64,000 nucleotides of DNA from Naumovozyma dairenensis CBS 421 (Eukaryota; Ascomycota; Saccharomycetes; Saccharomycetales; Saccharomycetaceae), in the NCBI RefSeq assembly GCF_000227115.2, contig NC_016483.1:372001-436000 (forward strand). The letters are read 5' to 3'. A program made the position numbers and the translations under genes. Positions 44,491 to 54,031 of the stretch are shown here, piece by piece. Position 1 is the first letter of the stretch, and every line of letters begins with the position of its first letter. Below the pieces are notes generated by a model. That model did no database searches. It was given only the letters and a program-made list of their open reading frames with translations, and was not told the DNA's origin.

Positions 44491-45275
44491 TGTATGTATA
44501 CTTATATCGTCGGATCTCTTTTATTACTAGTTAATAGAAGAAGATAATTTGAACTGTTCACTCTGTTTGAGATATTCCGAATTCTCTTAATAATAGATTC
44601 AAGCAAACGATTGACAATTCAAGTTCTTGGTAGTATAAAGAGATCTCTGACGAAGCTGTGACTGAAAAGATCTGGAAAACAAGGATATTATAAAGAATGG
44701 TTGTTGTTGTATTTCTTTCCATTAGACCATGGTGAATCTTGCAGTGAGATCTTGCACCTATTACTGTTAATCTGGTATATTAGGGCTCACCGACATGAGT
44801 TGTTTTCGTATGGATCATTCTCAGTAACAAAAAACAGTGGATGCTTATTATTATTACTATTCCTATTTTTTCTGTGCGATGCGCTGTGGTGTGGCGTCGG
44901 ACATTAACATGCGCCGGCGTAGCTCCGGAGTCTCTTTCAAGTCTCTTTGGGTGGCAGCGGTAACGGTAAGAATAAGAGTCGTAGAGTCGTACAGAGGGTA
45001 ACGATTTTCTTTCCATTCTTTTACTGGGCGGCTATTTCTGCATATATAATATGCCAAAGTAAACCACTGGAAACATGGCCAGTATATTTTACTTAGTATA
45101 CCTGATAGGCGTCATGGCTATGAATTGACTATGAAGGCAAAGTTTAAACATAAGTAACTTAATACCACTTTTATTTCACTTATATCTTCTCTATAATATC
45201 GGATACTTCCATGGTACTGTACGGTTTATAATATGTATTGTATACAAAGTTTTCTTTCTATAGGCCAGTACTTTC
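44491..45275. other. Intergenic region: ILV2 promoter and PMU1 3' end
   Basis: About 785 bases. A relatively GC-rich patch at about 44875-44960 includes CCGGCGTAGCTCCGG, which does not have the spacing of a Leu3 site. I find no perfect Gcn4 site. Short open frames here look non-coding. Confidence 0.4.
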
Positions 45276-46205
45276 TTAATTAACTCTCTCGTACGCATTT
45301 AAATTGCTCTTCTTTATTTCAACGACCGTAGCCACGATTTTCCCCGTATCAAGGTTCAATATTGGAGGATGTTTCAAATTACGTAAAGCACTACCAATAA
45401 CGCCCGAATGACAAGTTATCGATACGAAACGTTGTTCGTCTGTTAATCTCGAGAACAATTCAGTTAATCCACCATGAATCCTAATATCCATTTCTTCTTT
45501 GGTTTCCCTATGGTCTGGTAACCAAAGAGTATCCTCTTCAGGATAATCTTGACCATATTTCCACTTTATTACATGACCAGATTTTAATTCATAATTTTGG
45601 TACTCATCAACAGCAATAGAATGGGTCACTCGTTTATCACAAGTATGTTCACCTAAAGTCTCTCTAATATTTTCCAAGATGTGAATCTTGACCTTTTCCT
45701 TCACATTACGGCCACCATCACCGCCATCTTGATGATTATGAGCGACCTCATTGAAAATACATGTCCATGATTCAATGAAAGTCTCTAAACAACGTCTCAT
45801 AGGAGAACTGAAAAACACATGAGGTAAAATTCCTAAATCCTTGAAGATAGGCAATAAAACCTCCTCTCCAATGGTTTGAACTTGCCTCACCCCAAGAGGA
45901 GTCAACTTGGAGTCTAACCATTCACCAAACTCATCACCATTCAAGAATGACCAGTATTCATCCCATCGGGCCATACCGTACCTATCAATCGCAGCGTTAT
46001 GGTACCCTTGACCATGTCTCGCTAGGATTACTAATTTATATGATGTTGTCGGGGTATCGTTTGGGATGGAGTTGTATAATTGTTGCCATGATTTAAAATT
46101 GTTTGTTAGTTTCAAGTGATCTTCTTTGGATGAGTCAATGGGTGTTTTGATAGATTCATGGGTTGGGTATGCATGAAAATATCCCGGTAATGATTTAAAT
46201 GGCAT
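45276..46205 (-). CDS. PMU1: Phosphoglycerate-mutase-like phosphatase
   Basis: The 309-residue protein matches yeast Pmu1 (295 residues), of the histidine phosphatase superfamily. The phosphate-pocket motif LARHGQGYHN is near residues 61-70. Other family residues are in SSPMRRCLETFIES (second Arg), ENIRETLGEHTCDKR (acid region) and TCHSGVIGSAL (second His). The S. cerevisiae protein was found as a suppressor of a tps2 mutant; relatives in Candida glabrata are acid phosphatases. The physiological substrate cannot be told from sequence. Position between myosin and PGM fits the PMU1 locus. Confidence 0.88.
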   Translation of the reverse strand: MPFKSLPGYFHAYPTHESIKTPIDSSKEDHLKLTNNFKSWQQLYNSIPNDTPTTSYKLVILARHGQGYHNAAIDRYGMARWDEYWSFLNGDEFGEWLDSKLTPLGVRQVQTIGEEVLLPIFKDLGILPHVFFSSPMRRCLETFIESWTCIFNEVAHNHQDGGDGGRNVKEKVKIHILENIRETLGEHTCDKRVTHSIAVDEYQNYELKSGHVIKWKYGQDYPEEDTLWLPDHRETKEEMDIRIHGGLTELFSRLTDEQRFVSITCHSGVIGSALRNLKHPPILNLDTGKIVATVVEIKKSNLNAYERVN

Positions 46206-46750
46206 AATAATATATGTGGTTTGTGTAGCTTGGTTCTTGCAGCTTGGTTATGTCATTTTTACAAATACAGTGTTTTTTGAAGTTCAAGTTTATAAAAAGT
46301 TCGTTTTTAGTCGATGAATCTTTGATAAACTCGGATCTTTTCATCTCCGAGGAGAGAGGTCAAATAGTGTCTAATTTTAAGTAGATGTTTTATAGGTATA
46401 ATCTGGAAAATGTAAAGGGGAAGATATATAATGTAGATATTGATTGATATATTTATCATCCTTCATAGAAATAACAATTCTTTTTTTTGTTTGGATATTC
46501 TGACTTTTAAAATTATATATTTCTATATTTTATCTCAAATATGAACAATGGAATATAAATAAAACTTTTGTTATTTTTTTTTTCTAATTTGAACTTATTT
46601 CAGTTAAGGATATAAAAAATATAATAAATATATAATGAATGGATAATGAAGGCGTAATAAGGGTGTAATAAAAAACAAGTATGAAATGGTATGAAAAATG
46701 CAAACTTTGTATAAAAAAATAGAGAGGTAAAATCTCCCTACTTTTTTTAA
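46206..46750. other. Intergenic region between PMU1 and SPG4
   Basis: About 545 very AT-rich bases: PMU1 promoter and SPG4 3' end. No gene or clear motif seen. Confidence 0.4.
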
Positions 46751-47080
46751 TCAAAAATTCACTCTATTATTTGGTTCGCCCTTCCTTGCATTGTCATAAA
46801 GTTCTTTAAATTCTTGTTGTGATAAATTACTCACATCAACCATATGAGGAACATCTTGTGAAATGAAATTATTTTCCCGATTTATAACTTTCCCATTAGA
46901 ATCCATAGTGACTTTTTCATTATTCTTCAAAATTTTCCCATCTTTTGGTACATAATATTCTTTTGAATATGCATAACTGGTGTTTGAAGATCCAATATTG
47001 GAATGATTTGTTCCGTACATCCCTATATCGTCTACATGCTTCTTTCTGTTATATACTGAAAATGCGTCCCAAAATCCCAT
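46751..47080 (-). CDS. SPG4: Stationary-phase protein Spg4
   Basis: The 109-residue frame starting MGFWDAFSVYNRKKHVDDIG matches yeast Spg4 (115 residues) at both ends: FWDAF.VY.KKH at the start and VDVSNLSQQEFKELYDNARK then GEPNNRVNF at the end. The S. cerevisiae gene is needed for survival at high temperature in stationary phase; its biochemical role is unknown. Small, hydrophilic, no membrane segment. An ATG three codons upstream (47089) is possible. Upstream lie several CCCCT/AGGGG stress elements, consistent with a stress-induced gene. Confidence 0.85.
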   Translation of the reverse strand: MGFWDAFSVYNRKKHVDDIGMYGTNHSNIGSSNTSYAYSKEYYVPKDGKILKNNEKVTMDSNGKVINRENNFISQDVPHMVDVSNLSQQEFKELYDNARKGEPNNRVNF

Positions 47081-48528
47081 TGTTTGCAATCGTATGTGTA
47101 TTCGTATATGTATTATGGGTTGTTTAAACTAACCTCGTTACTTACTACTTTTCTTTTATTTTGCTACTTTTATGATTTTTGAGAAAAGATAAAATAATTG
47201 TATATTTTTTGGTAGAGAAATAAGGATGTTTTGGTTATTTTATTATATAAATTTGCAGTCTGTGAGTATGTGGTGTAGATAAGGAAGTTGGAGAGTCATG
47301 GTTACAAGATTCCAGCTGATGTAGTGATTTGTTGGGGTAAACACGTTACCGTAAACCATGATGGATTGTATGGTATTGTGTAGTGTTATAATCTCTCCCG
47401 TGGTTGTTCCCTGATAGCCGCCAAAGGAATATAAAGGAGATGGGGCAAACTCTGTAAGCAAACGCCCGCTGACATACTAAAATTAAGGGGAGTTTGCCTA
47501 CATTTTAGTTTGGGGATCCACCACTACAAGCATGATTACGTATTCCTCTAATTTAAGAGACTCCGACGCTCCCCTACAAAAATGAACGAGTCGCCGCAGG
47601 TGTAGCGCCATTTCTTATTTCCTTTTCTCATCACTTCTTGATGACGCTCCCCTTTTTCTTTACAGGTATAAACCCCGCCACTCAGTCATTGCGTTCTAGA
47701 GCAAACAACACATGAGGAAAACCTTCGATACCTCTCCATTCGATCATTGTCATTAATATATCATTCCCTTCCAAGCCGGTCAATTTTGAGCCTTGTCTTC
47801 GGTTGATTCTTCATTCACTGCCCATGGTAGTATAGTAAAGATAAACTCTACTTTACTCGATTTTTTATTTTATTATGTTTACAAACAGAGAGCACTTTGT
47901 TGACCATTACTTTGAAACAATATTTCTCGAGAGCAAGTACTATCAATATTTTAAACATCCATCATGGTACTTTTTTTGTCTAGAGTTACAATTTACGATA
48001 AAAAATACAGGAGGGATGCAATCGCGAACGTCACACGATTTGAAGATTTGGTTCCTCAGTCTATTAACTCTTCCTAACTAATCCATTTATAACTCATGAA
48101 TATGCAAAGATAGTTATCAAGTTAACACTCTCGTCTTGCGTTCTCATCGTTTAATAAATGCTCGGTTTTCAATGACCAAAGCTTAAATGGGATAGCTTTA
48201 ACTTTATCGATCTTTTTGTTGGAAATAAGCCATAACTATCCTTTGGATCAGTTAAATTGGGAGAAATATGTGTTGCAATGTTACTAACACTTTTTCAAGG
48301 TATAACCAGTCGTCCTCTTTTAGCATTTGCCAAAGAGTACTATACATAACGTATATATATATCTATATATCTCTTATATATTTTATTTTCTCGATGATAT
48401 CTCATCGTGAAAATTTTCCTTTCTCTTGTCGCCTCGGCATATCTACCGTACATTACGACAATATTGTGTGTCTGTAAATCAATGTCCTTTTAGCAAATCG
48501 ACATATATGTACCATATATTCCAATACA
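47081..48528. other. Long intergenic region upstream of SPG4, ending in an assembly gap
   Basis: About 1.45 kb. Bases 47465-47660 hold three stress-response elements, two of them within a repeated GACGCTCCCCT. GTATAAACC lies just downstream on the plus strand at about 47668-47676, so an unidentified plus-strand transcript starting near 47700 is possible. Open frames at 47875-48081 and 48268-48477 resemble nothing I know. Confidence 0.45.
47565..47653. promoter_or_regulatory. Repeated 11-mer containing stress-response elements
   Basis: GACGCTCCCCT occurs at 47565-47575 and again at 47643-47653. CCCCT is the Msn2/Msn4 binding core (STRE). A further AGGGG lies at 47486-47490. They could act on SPG4 (start at 47080) or on an unseen plus-strand gene. 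Confidence 0.5.
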
Positions 48529-49075
48529 NNNNNNNNNNNNNNNNNNNNNNNNNNNNNNNNNNNNNNNNNNNNNNNNNNNNNNNNNNNNNNNNNNNNNNNN
48601 NNNNNNNNNNNNNNNNNNNNNNNNNNNNNNNNNNNNNNNNNNNNNNNNNNNNNNNNNNNNNNNNNNNNNNNNNNNNNNNNNNNNNNNNNNNNNNNNNNNN
48701 NNNNNNNNNNNNNNNNNNNNNNNNNNNNNNNNNNNNNNNNNNNNNNNNNNNNNNNNNNNNNNNNNNNNNNNNNNNNNNNNNNNNNNNNNNNNNNNNNNNN
48801 NNNNNNNNNNNNNNNNNNNNNNNNNNNNNNNNNNNNNNNNNNNNNNNNNNNNNNNNNNNNNNNNNNNNNNNNNNNNNNNNNNNNNNNNNNNNNNNNNNNN
48901 NNNNNNNNNNNNNNNNNNNNNNNNNNNNNNNNNNNNNNNNNNNNNNNNNNNNNNNNNNNNNNNNNNNNNNNNNNNNNNNNNNNNNNNNNNNNNNNNNNNN
49001 NNNNNNNNNNNNNNNNNNNNNNNNNNNNNNNNNNNNNNNNNNNNNNNNNNNNNNNNNNNNNNNNNNNNNNNNNNN
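48529..49075. other. Assembly gap (547 N)
   Basis: Unknown bases. Open frames that run through this gap are artefacts. Confidence 1.
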
Positions 49076-49473
49076 GGAATTATCATATCACTACCTTCAC
49101 TATTGTCACTTTCACTATCATTTTCTGTGTCATCTAGCTCTTCAATAGTTCTTCTATTATTTTTTTTATTGCGCACTACCGGTTTTTCTAGTGACTTTAA
49201 TTTTTTAGTTAGAAATTTTGGAATATTTCTTGGTTTTGTAGTTTTATTATCTTTCCACCATATTTTCTTATTTATTTTTGTGGATTTTGACTCATTAATT
49301 TTTGTATTATTTTGTGTTTGTTCACTATTCTTATTCGGTTCCTTGATTTCTTTGTGATGATCAGTAGAAGTGTCTCCAACATCTTTTTCATATATATTTT
49401 CATTTTCAGTATGCTTGTTTTACTACTATCTTTAGTAACTTGTGTTTGTGGTTCATCATCTATGGTGTTGGGT
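49076..49473 (-). CDS. Internal fragment of an unrecognised minus-strand gene
   Basis: This 398-base island between two gaps is open on the minus strand along almost its whole length, apart from one frame change at the T4 run 49418-49421 (A4 on the coding strand). The product is hydrophilic and low in complexity (Asn, Lys, Glu, Asp), with KKIWWKDNKTTKPRNIPKFL in the middle and TENDSESDNSEGSD at the end. A one-base homopolymer error would unite both parts. The fragment runs into the gap at both ends. S. cerevisiae has YKU80 between SPG4 and PGM2, but on the other strand relative to its neighbours, so I do not assign it. A transposon linker or a disordered nuclear protein are possible. Confidence 0.45.
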
Positions 49474-50473
49474 NNNNNNNNNNNNNNNNNNNNNNNNNNN
49501 NNNNNNNNNNNNNNNNNNNNNNNNNNNNNNNNNNNNNNNNNNNNNNNNNNNNNNNNNNNNNNNNNNNNNNNNNNNNNNNNNNNNNNNNNNNNNNNNNNNN
49601 NNNNNNNNNNNNNNNNNNNNNNNNNNNNNNNNNNNNNNNNNNNNNNNNNNNNNNNNNNNNNNNNNNNNNNNNNNNNNNNNNNNNNNNNNNNNNNNNNNNN
49701 NNNNNNNNNNNNNNNNNNNNNNNNNNNNNNNNNNNNNNNNNNNNNNNNNNNNNNNNNNNNNNNNNNNNNNNNNNNNNNNNNNNNNNNNNNNNNNNNNNNN
49801 NNNNNNNNNNNNNNNNNNNNNNNNNNNNNNNNNNNNNNNNNNNNNNNNNNNNNNNNNNNNNNNNNNNNNNNNNNNNNNNNNNNNNNNNNNNNNNNNNNNN
49901 NNNNNNNNNNNNNNNNNNNNNNNNNNNNNNNNNNNNNNNNNNNNNNNNNNNNNNNNNNNNNNNNNNNNNNNNNNNNNNNNNNNNNNNNNNNNNNNNNNNN
50001 NNNNNNNNNNNNNNNNNNNNNNNNNNNNNNNNNNNNNNNNNNNNNNNNNNNNNNNNNNNNNNNNNNNNNNNNNNNNNNNNNNNNNNNNNNNNNNNNNNNN
50101 NNNNNNNNNNNNNNNNNNNNNNNNNNNNNNNNNNNNNNNNNNNNNNNNNNNNNNNNNNNNNNNNNNNNNNNNNNNNNNNNNNNNNNNNNNNNNNNNNNNN
50201 NNNNNNNNNNNNNNNNNNNNNNNNNNNNNNNNNNNNNNNNNNNNNNNNNNNNNNNNNNNNNNNNNNNNNNNNNNNNNNNNNNNNNNNNNNNNNNNNNNNN
50301 NNNNNNNNNNNNNNNNNNNNNNNNNNNNNNNNNNNNNNNNNNNNNNNNNNNNNNNNNNNNNNNNNNNNNNNNNNNNNNNNNNNNNNNNNNNNNNNNNNNN
50401 NNNNNNNNNNNNNNNNNNNNNNNNNNNNNNNNNNNNNNNNNNNNNNNNNNNNNNNNNNNNNNNNNNNNNNNNN
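49474..50473. other. Assembly gap (exactly 1000 N)
   Basis: The round length suggests a placeholder, not a measured size. The 5' two-fifths or more of the PGM gene must lie here. Confidence 1.
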
Positions 50474-51314
50474 AGATGGTGATGGTGATGAATATGATTA
50501 TGGTGCGGTCCAGCATTCGTNTCCCCGGGTCGATTCTGTTGCTATTATCGCTGAATATGCTTCAGAAATTCCTTACTTCAAGAAACAAGGTATTTATGGG
50601 CTAGCACGTTCTTTCCCAACATCCGCTGCTATTGATCGTGTTGCCGCTAAGCATGGTTTGAAATGTTATGAAGTTCCAACTGGTTGGAAATTCTTCTGTG
50701 CTTTATTCGATGCTAAGAAATTATCCATCTGTGGTGAAGAATCCTTCGGTACCGGTTCTAACCATATCAGAGAAAAGGACGGGTTATGGGCTATTGTTGC
50801 TTGGCTAAACGTTCTAGCTATTTACAATAAACACAATCCAGAAAAGGACGCTTCCATTAAAACTATTCAACATGAATTCTGGAATAAATATGGTCGTACT
50901 TTCTTTACTCGTTACGATTATGAACATATTTCAAATGAAGATGCTAGCAAAGTCGTCAAATTATTACAAGAATTTGTCTCTAAACCAAACGTTATTGGTT
51001 CGGCTTTCCCAGGTGATGAAACTTTGACTGTAGCTGATTGTGGTGATTTCTCATATACTGATTTAGATGGTTCAGTTTCAGATCATCAAGGTTTATTTTT
51101 CAAATTATCCAATGGGGCAAGAATTGTCTTAAGATTATCTGGTACCGGTTCATCAGGTGCAACAATAAGATTATATATTGAAAAATACACTGATGATAAG
51201 AATAAATACGAAGATTCTGCTGATGAATTCTTGAAACCAGTCATTGCTACTGTTGTTAAATTCTTGAAATTTAAAGAATTCATTGGTACTGAAGAACCTA
51301 CCGTCCGTACATGA
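50474..51314 (+). CDS. PGM1/PGM2: Phosphoglucomutase, 3' part
   Basis: From 50532 the frame gives 260 residues matching the C-terminal half of yeast Pgm1/Pgm2 (about 570 residues), which interconverts glucose 1- and 6-phosphate. Seen are ICGEESFGTGSNHIREKDG (sugar-binding loop), LRLSGTGSSGATIRLY (phosphate loop) and the family ending GTEEPTVRT. The first 58 bases, at the contig edge, encode the metal loop DGDGD (50475-50489). After that the frame is broken by several small indels and one N, so residues between DGDGD and DSVAIIAEYA do not read correctly. About 300 N-terminal residues are missing in the gap. PMU1, SPG4 and PGM are neighbours in the S. cerevisiae sister regions. Confidence 0.93.
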
Positions 51315-51629
51315 TTAACGATTGGATAACGATGGTACTGACAGACCTCCACTTCAACGAATGCGATGATAACAATATTTATATACACTAATACTAACAA
51401 TAATAATAAATATACAACCAAATAAATTCATGATCCTTAATAAAATCCACTATTTTTGCAATCTTCATCTGTACTCTACACATTATTGTTTTACAATTTC
51501 TTAAATTCGTGCAATGTAAGCATTGATTTTCGACCTTTTTTTGAAGGAAACAGTAATTTCAGCAGATGTGGTAATCCGGGGTATTATAAATTTTCTTTAA
51601 CGTAGGAGCATATAGATTATATATTTTAT
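51315..51629. other. Intergenic region between convergent PGM and KIP2
   Basis: About 315 AT-rich bases holding two 3' ends. It is also a junction between S. cerevisiae chromosome blocks. Nothing else seen. Confidence 0.4.
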
Positions 51630-53738
51630 TCAGTTATTCGCAGAACTTATCGGTTTCAAAGCTCTATCACGCAACCTTCTAACGCTTTGTAAAGCATCAA
51701 TCATTTTATCCTTACGATTTAACATTTTTTGTAATTCCAATATTTGGTTCTCTTTATCTTGGATTATATTTTCTTTATTACTGTTGCTTATAGAAGGAGA
51801 GCCTTTGTTTGGATATTGTCGCGATGTTCCCTTATTTGCGTTTTCGAAATCTCGTATTTTAGATTCTAATTCATTAGTATATTCCTTATATTGTCGTAGT
51901 TGTGACTGTAATCCTTGAATTTTAGTCTCTAATAACGACCCGACTTCATATGGCAACATTTCCACAATCTCAATTATTTCTGGATCATCTAATTCTACTG
52001 TATCCTTATCCAATAGTTTTTCACAATTCGTTAACTTGTGTTTTAATACTTTATTTTCAGCATATATTAAGGCAATAGTAGGATCTATCAAGTTTCCGCT
52101 AGTAGTGCCTGGCATATGGTCATAGACACTAGATGATACCTTATTTAGAGATTTATCATCTTGTCGAAGTGTAGATATTAATTGTTGTTGTTCCTGTAAT
52201 TTTTTTGTCAATTGCATAATCTTGTAATTCTTGTCATCAGAGTCCTCTCCTGTATGAACCAGAGGTTTACGATTAACGTGTAATGAAATATTTTTAGCTC
52301 TTGATGCAAATCTTAAAGTGTTAAGAGTTTCTGCTGATGATTCGTTTTTTGTATCAATTGTGCATATTGTTGTAACAATACTATCCCCACTTAATGCAGG
52401 TTGCAAAAGCCTTGTCAATTTAGAATCTCGATAAGGTATATGCCCCGGTACGGAAGAATTTATTGAAGTCGAGGAAGATGATGAAGACAATGGAGGTGAT
52501 GGTAAAGTTGGTGATCTGTTTTTATTAGATTCGGTACTCAATTTTGAAATTACTGTTCCCAATGCAAGCAATGATTTATTAATGAATGCACCTTCTTTCC
52601 TTCTTTCTTGTTGACCAGTAGCTCTCTCGGAGCCAGCAAGATCACACAACGAAAGAGTGCTAGAAATTGATGTTCCATCTTTCATATCGGATGTAGTCAA
52701 CCTTATTAAGACAATTGCATGTGATCTAGAACTTCTAGCATTAAAGTCTGTTTCAGCTGTTTTACGGATCTTATCTCCCTTTATAATCCAATTCATTAAT
52801 TCCTCACTACTTTCACATCTTTTCTCAGTGAGGCCAATGACACGAACTCCGTATTTTGAATCATCTCGAATTTTCAATTCATTTTGAAAGCATATATTGT
52901 TATTGTTACGCGTGGGAGTCCCAAATGCAAGTGTTCCATTATTATTATTATTATTATTATTCTCATCCCCCAGTAAATCATAGATTTTTTCATTATAAAT
53001 TTCCAAATATGACAGAACAATCTCGAATTTCTTATCGCCATCCAGTGTTTCCTCCATTATTTTAGTGAAGAGATATGAAACAGACAATGGAATCAACCCA
53101 TCTTTTTGTTCACGTTCAGGGCACCCCATCATCGTATAAGTCTTACCAGATCCAGTCATTCCGTATGCGAAAATGGTAGAATTAAATCCTTGAAATAGTT
53201 TATCTATCATCGGCCTATTTATAACTTGATATATTTCTAAGTTAGACACGAAAGAATTGAAAACATGATCAAACTTAAATTCACCAACGTCATCATGTGC
53301 AATGGTCTTCTCGTCCGTCACAAGCCACGATGAAGTGCTTACATCAGAGGGATTAGACGTGGGCTTGGGTCTGATAGCAACAGTTATTGTACCCGTGTAA
53401 GTTGAATGTTCTGACTTAGTGTTATATGTTTGACTGTTTGTTCTTCTAATTGTGTTAAATCTTCTTGGTGCATGGAAATGATCTGATATAGAGGAAACTG
53501 ATCTCAATGGTGAGCTGCTTCTACTATTCGCTGGTGAATTAGATGAAGTCCTTGTTATGTTCCTCCTTATGTTTGAAAATGATGATGTAGAACGGATGGA
53601 AGGCGATTGCATACTAACGTTATTGGTGTGAGATGGAGTAGATCGTAATGAGCCTCTTCTCGTTGGCGGGCTATTCTTCTGAATCATTGAAAACTGACCA
53701 TTATAGATATCTTTATTCAATAAGTCGTCGGTAGCCAA
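51630..53738 (-). CDS. KIP2: Kinesin-related motor Kip2
   Basis: The 702-residue protein matches yeast Kip2 (706 residues), a plus-end-directed kinesin that stabilises cytoplasmic microtubules and carries Bik1 and dynein for spindle positioning. A Ser/Arg-rich basic N-terminus of about 110 residues precedes the motor. Motor motifs are GMTGSGKTYTMMG near residue 195, NARSSRSHAIVLIRL, SLCDLAGSERA and HIPYRDSKLTRLL. A C-terminal coiled coil follows. The motor has an Asn run (eight AAT codons) plus a second Asn patch, and a Ser/Pro-rich insertion just before HIPYRDSK. The KIP2-PEP4-RAD53 order is that of S. cerevisiae, with one gene inserted. Confidence 0.94.
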   Translation of the reverse strand: MATDDLLNKDIYNGQFSMIQKNSPPTRRGSLRSTPSHTNNVSMQSPSIRSTSSFSNIRRNITRTSSNSPANSRSSSPLRSVSSISDHFHAPRRFNTIRRTNSQTYNTKSEHSTYTGTITVAIRPKPTSNPSDVSTSSWLVTDEKTIAHDDVGEFKFDHVFNSFVSNLEIYQVINRPMIDKLFQGFNSTIFAYGMTGSGKTYTMMGCPEREQKDGLIPLSVSYLFTKIMEETLDGDKKFEIVLSYLEIYNEKIYDLLGDENNNNNNNNGTLAFGTPTRNNNNICFQNELKIRDDSKYGVRVIGLTEKRCESSEELMNWIIKGDKIRKTAETDFNARSSRSHAIVLIRLTTSDMKDGTSISSTLSLCDLAGSERATGQQERRKEGAFINKSLLALGTVISKLSTESNKNRSPTLPSPPLSSSSSSTSINSSVPGHIPYRDSKLTRLLQPALSGDSIVTTICTIDTKNESSAETLNTLRFASRAKNISLHVNRKPLVHTGEDSDDKNYKIMQLTKKLQEQQQLISTLRQDDKSLNKVSSSVYDHMPGTTSGNLIDPTIALIYAENKVLKHKLTNCEKLLDKDTVELDDPEIIEIVEMLPYEVGSLLETKIQGLQSQLRQYKEYTNELESKIRDFENANKGTSRQYPNKGSPSISNSNKENIIQDKENQILELQKMLNRKDKMIDALQSVRRLRDRALKPISSANN
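52938..52961. repeat. ATT repeat in KIP2
   Basis: Eight perfect copies, read as AAT (Asn) on the coding strand, inside the motor domain. Confidence 0.95.
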
Positions 53739-54031
53739 TTGAAAATCTGGGCAGAAACGAATCAGATTGCATCGATTTTCTTGAGAATTAGTCTATATGG
53801 TTATAAAGTTTAACTTATTCATCTTAGCTCGAAGGATTTACCAGTTTTCCATATTGTATGAAATTCGCGTTTTGTAAACAACAAAAGAGCTGCATCATCG
53901 TCTCAACAGAAAGTATATAAATATATGAAACCCGATCTATATAATATGCAGGGCTGATTATAACGAATGGAATAGGCAGTTAAAAATCTATTAAATATCA
54001 TTATGTGATTTATGAAATCAGTACGATCAGA

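Noticed and set aside
44915..44932. CCGGCGTAGCTCCGG upstream of ILV2 as a Leu3 site
   Set aside because: Leu3 needs CCGGNNCCGG. The two CCGG units here are seven bases apart and direct, so the fit is poor.
48426..51314. Very long open frames running across the N blocks on both strands
   Set aside because: They are open only because N codons contain no stop. Real coding evidence exists only for the PGM part (50532-51314) and the minus-strand island (49076-49473).
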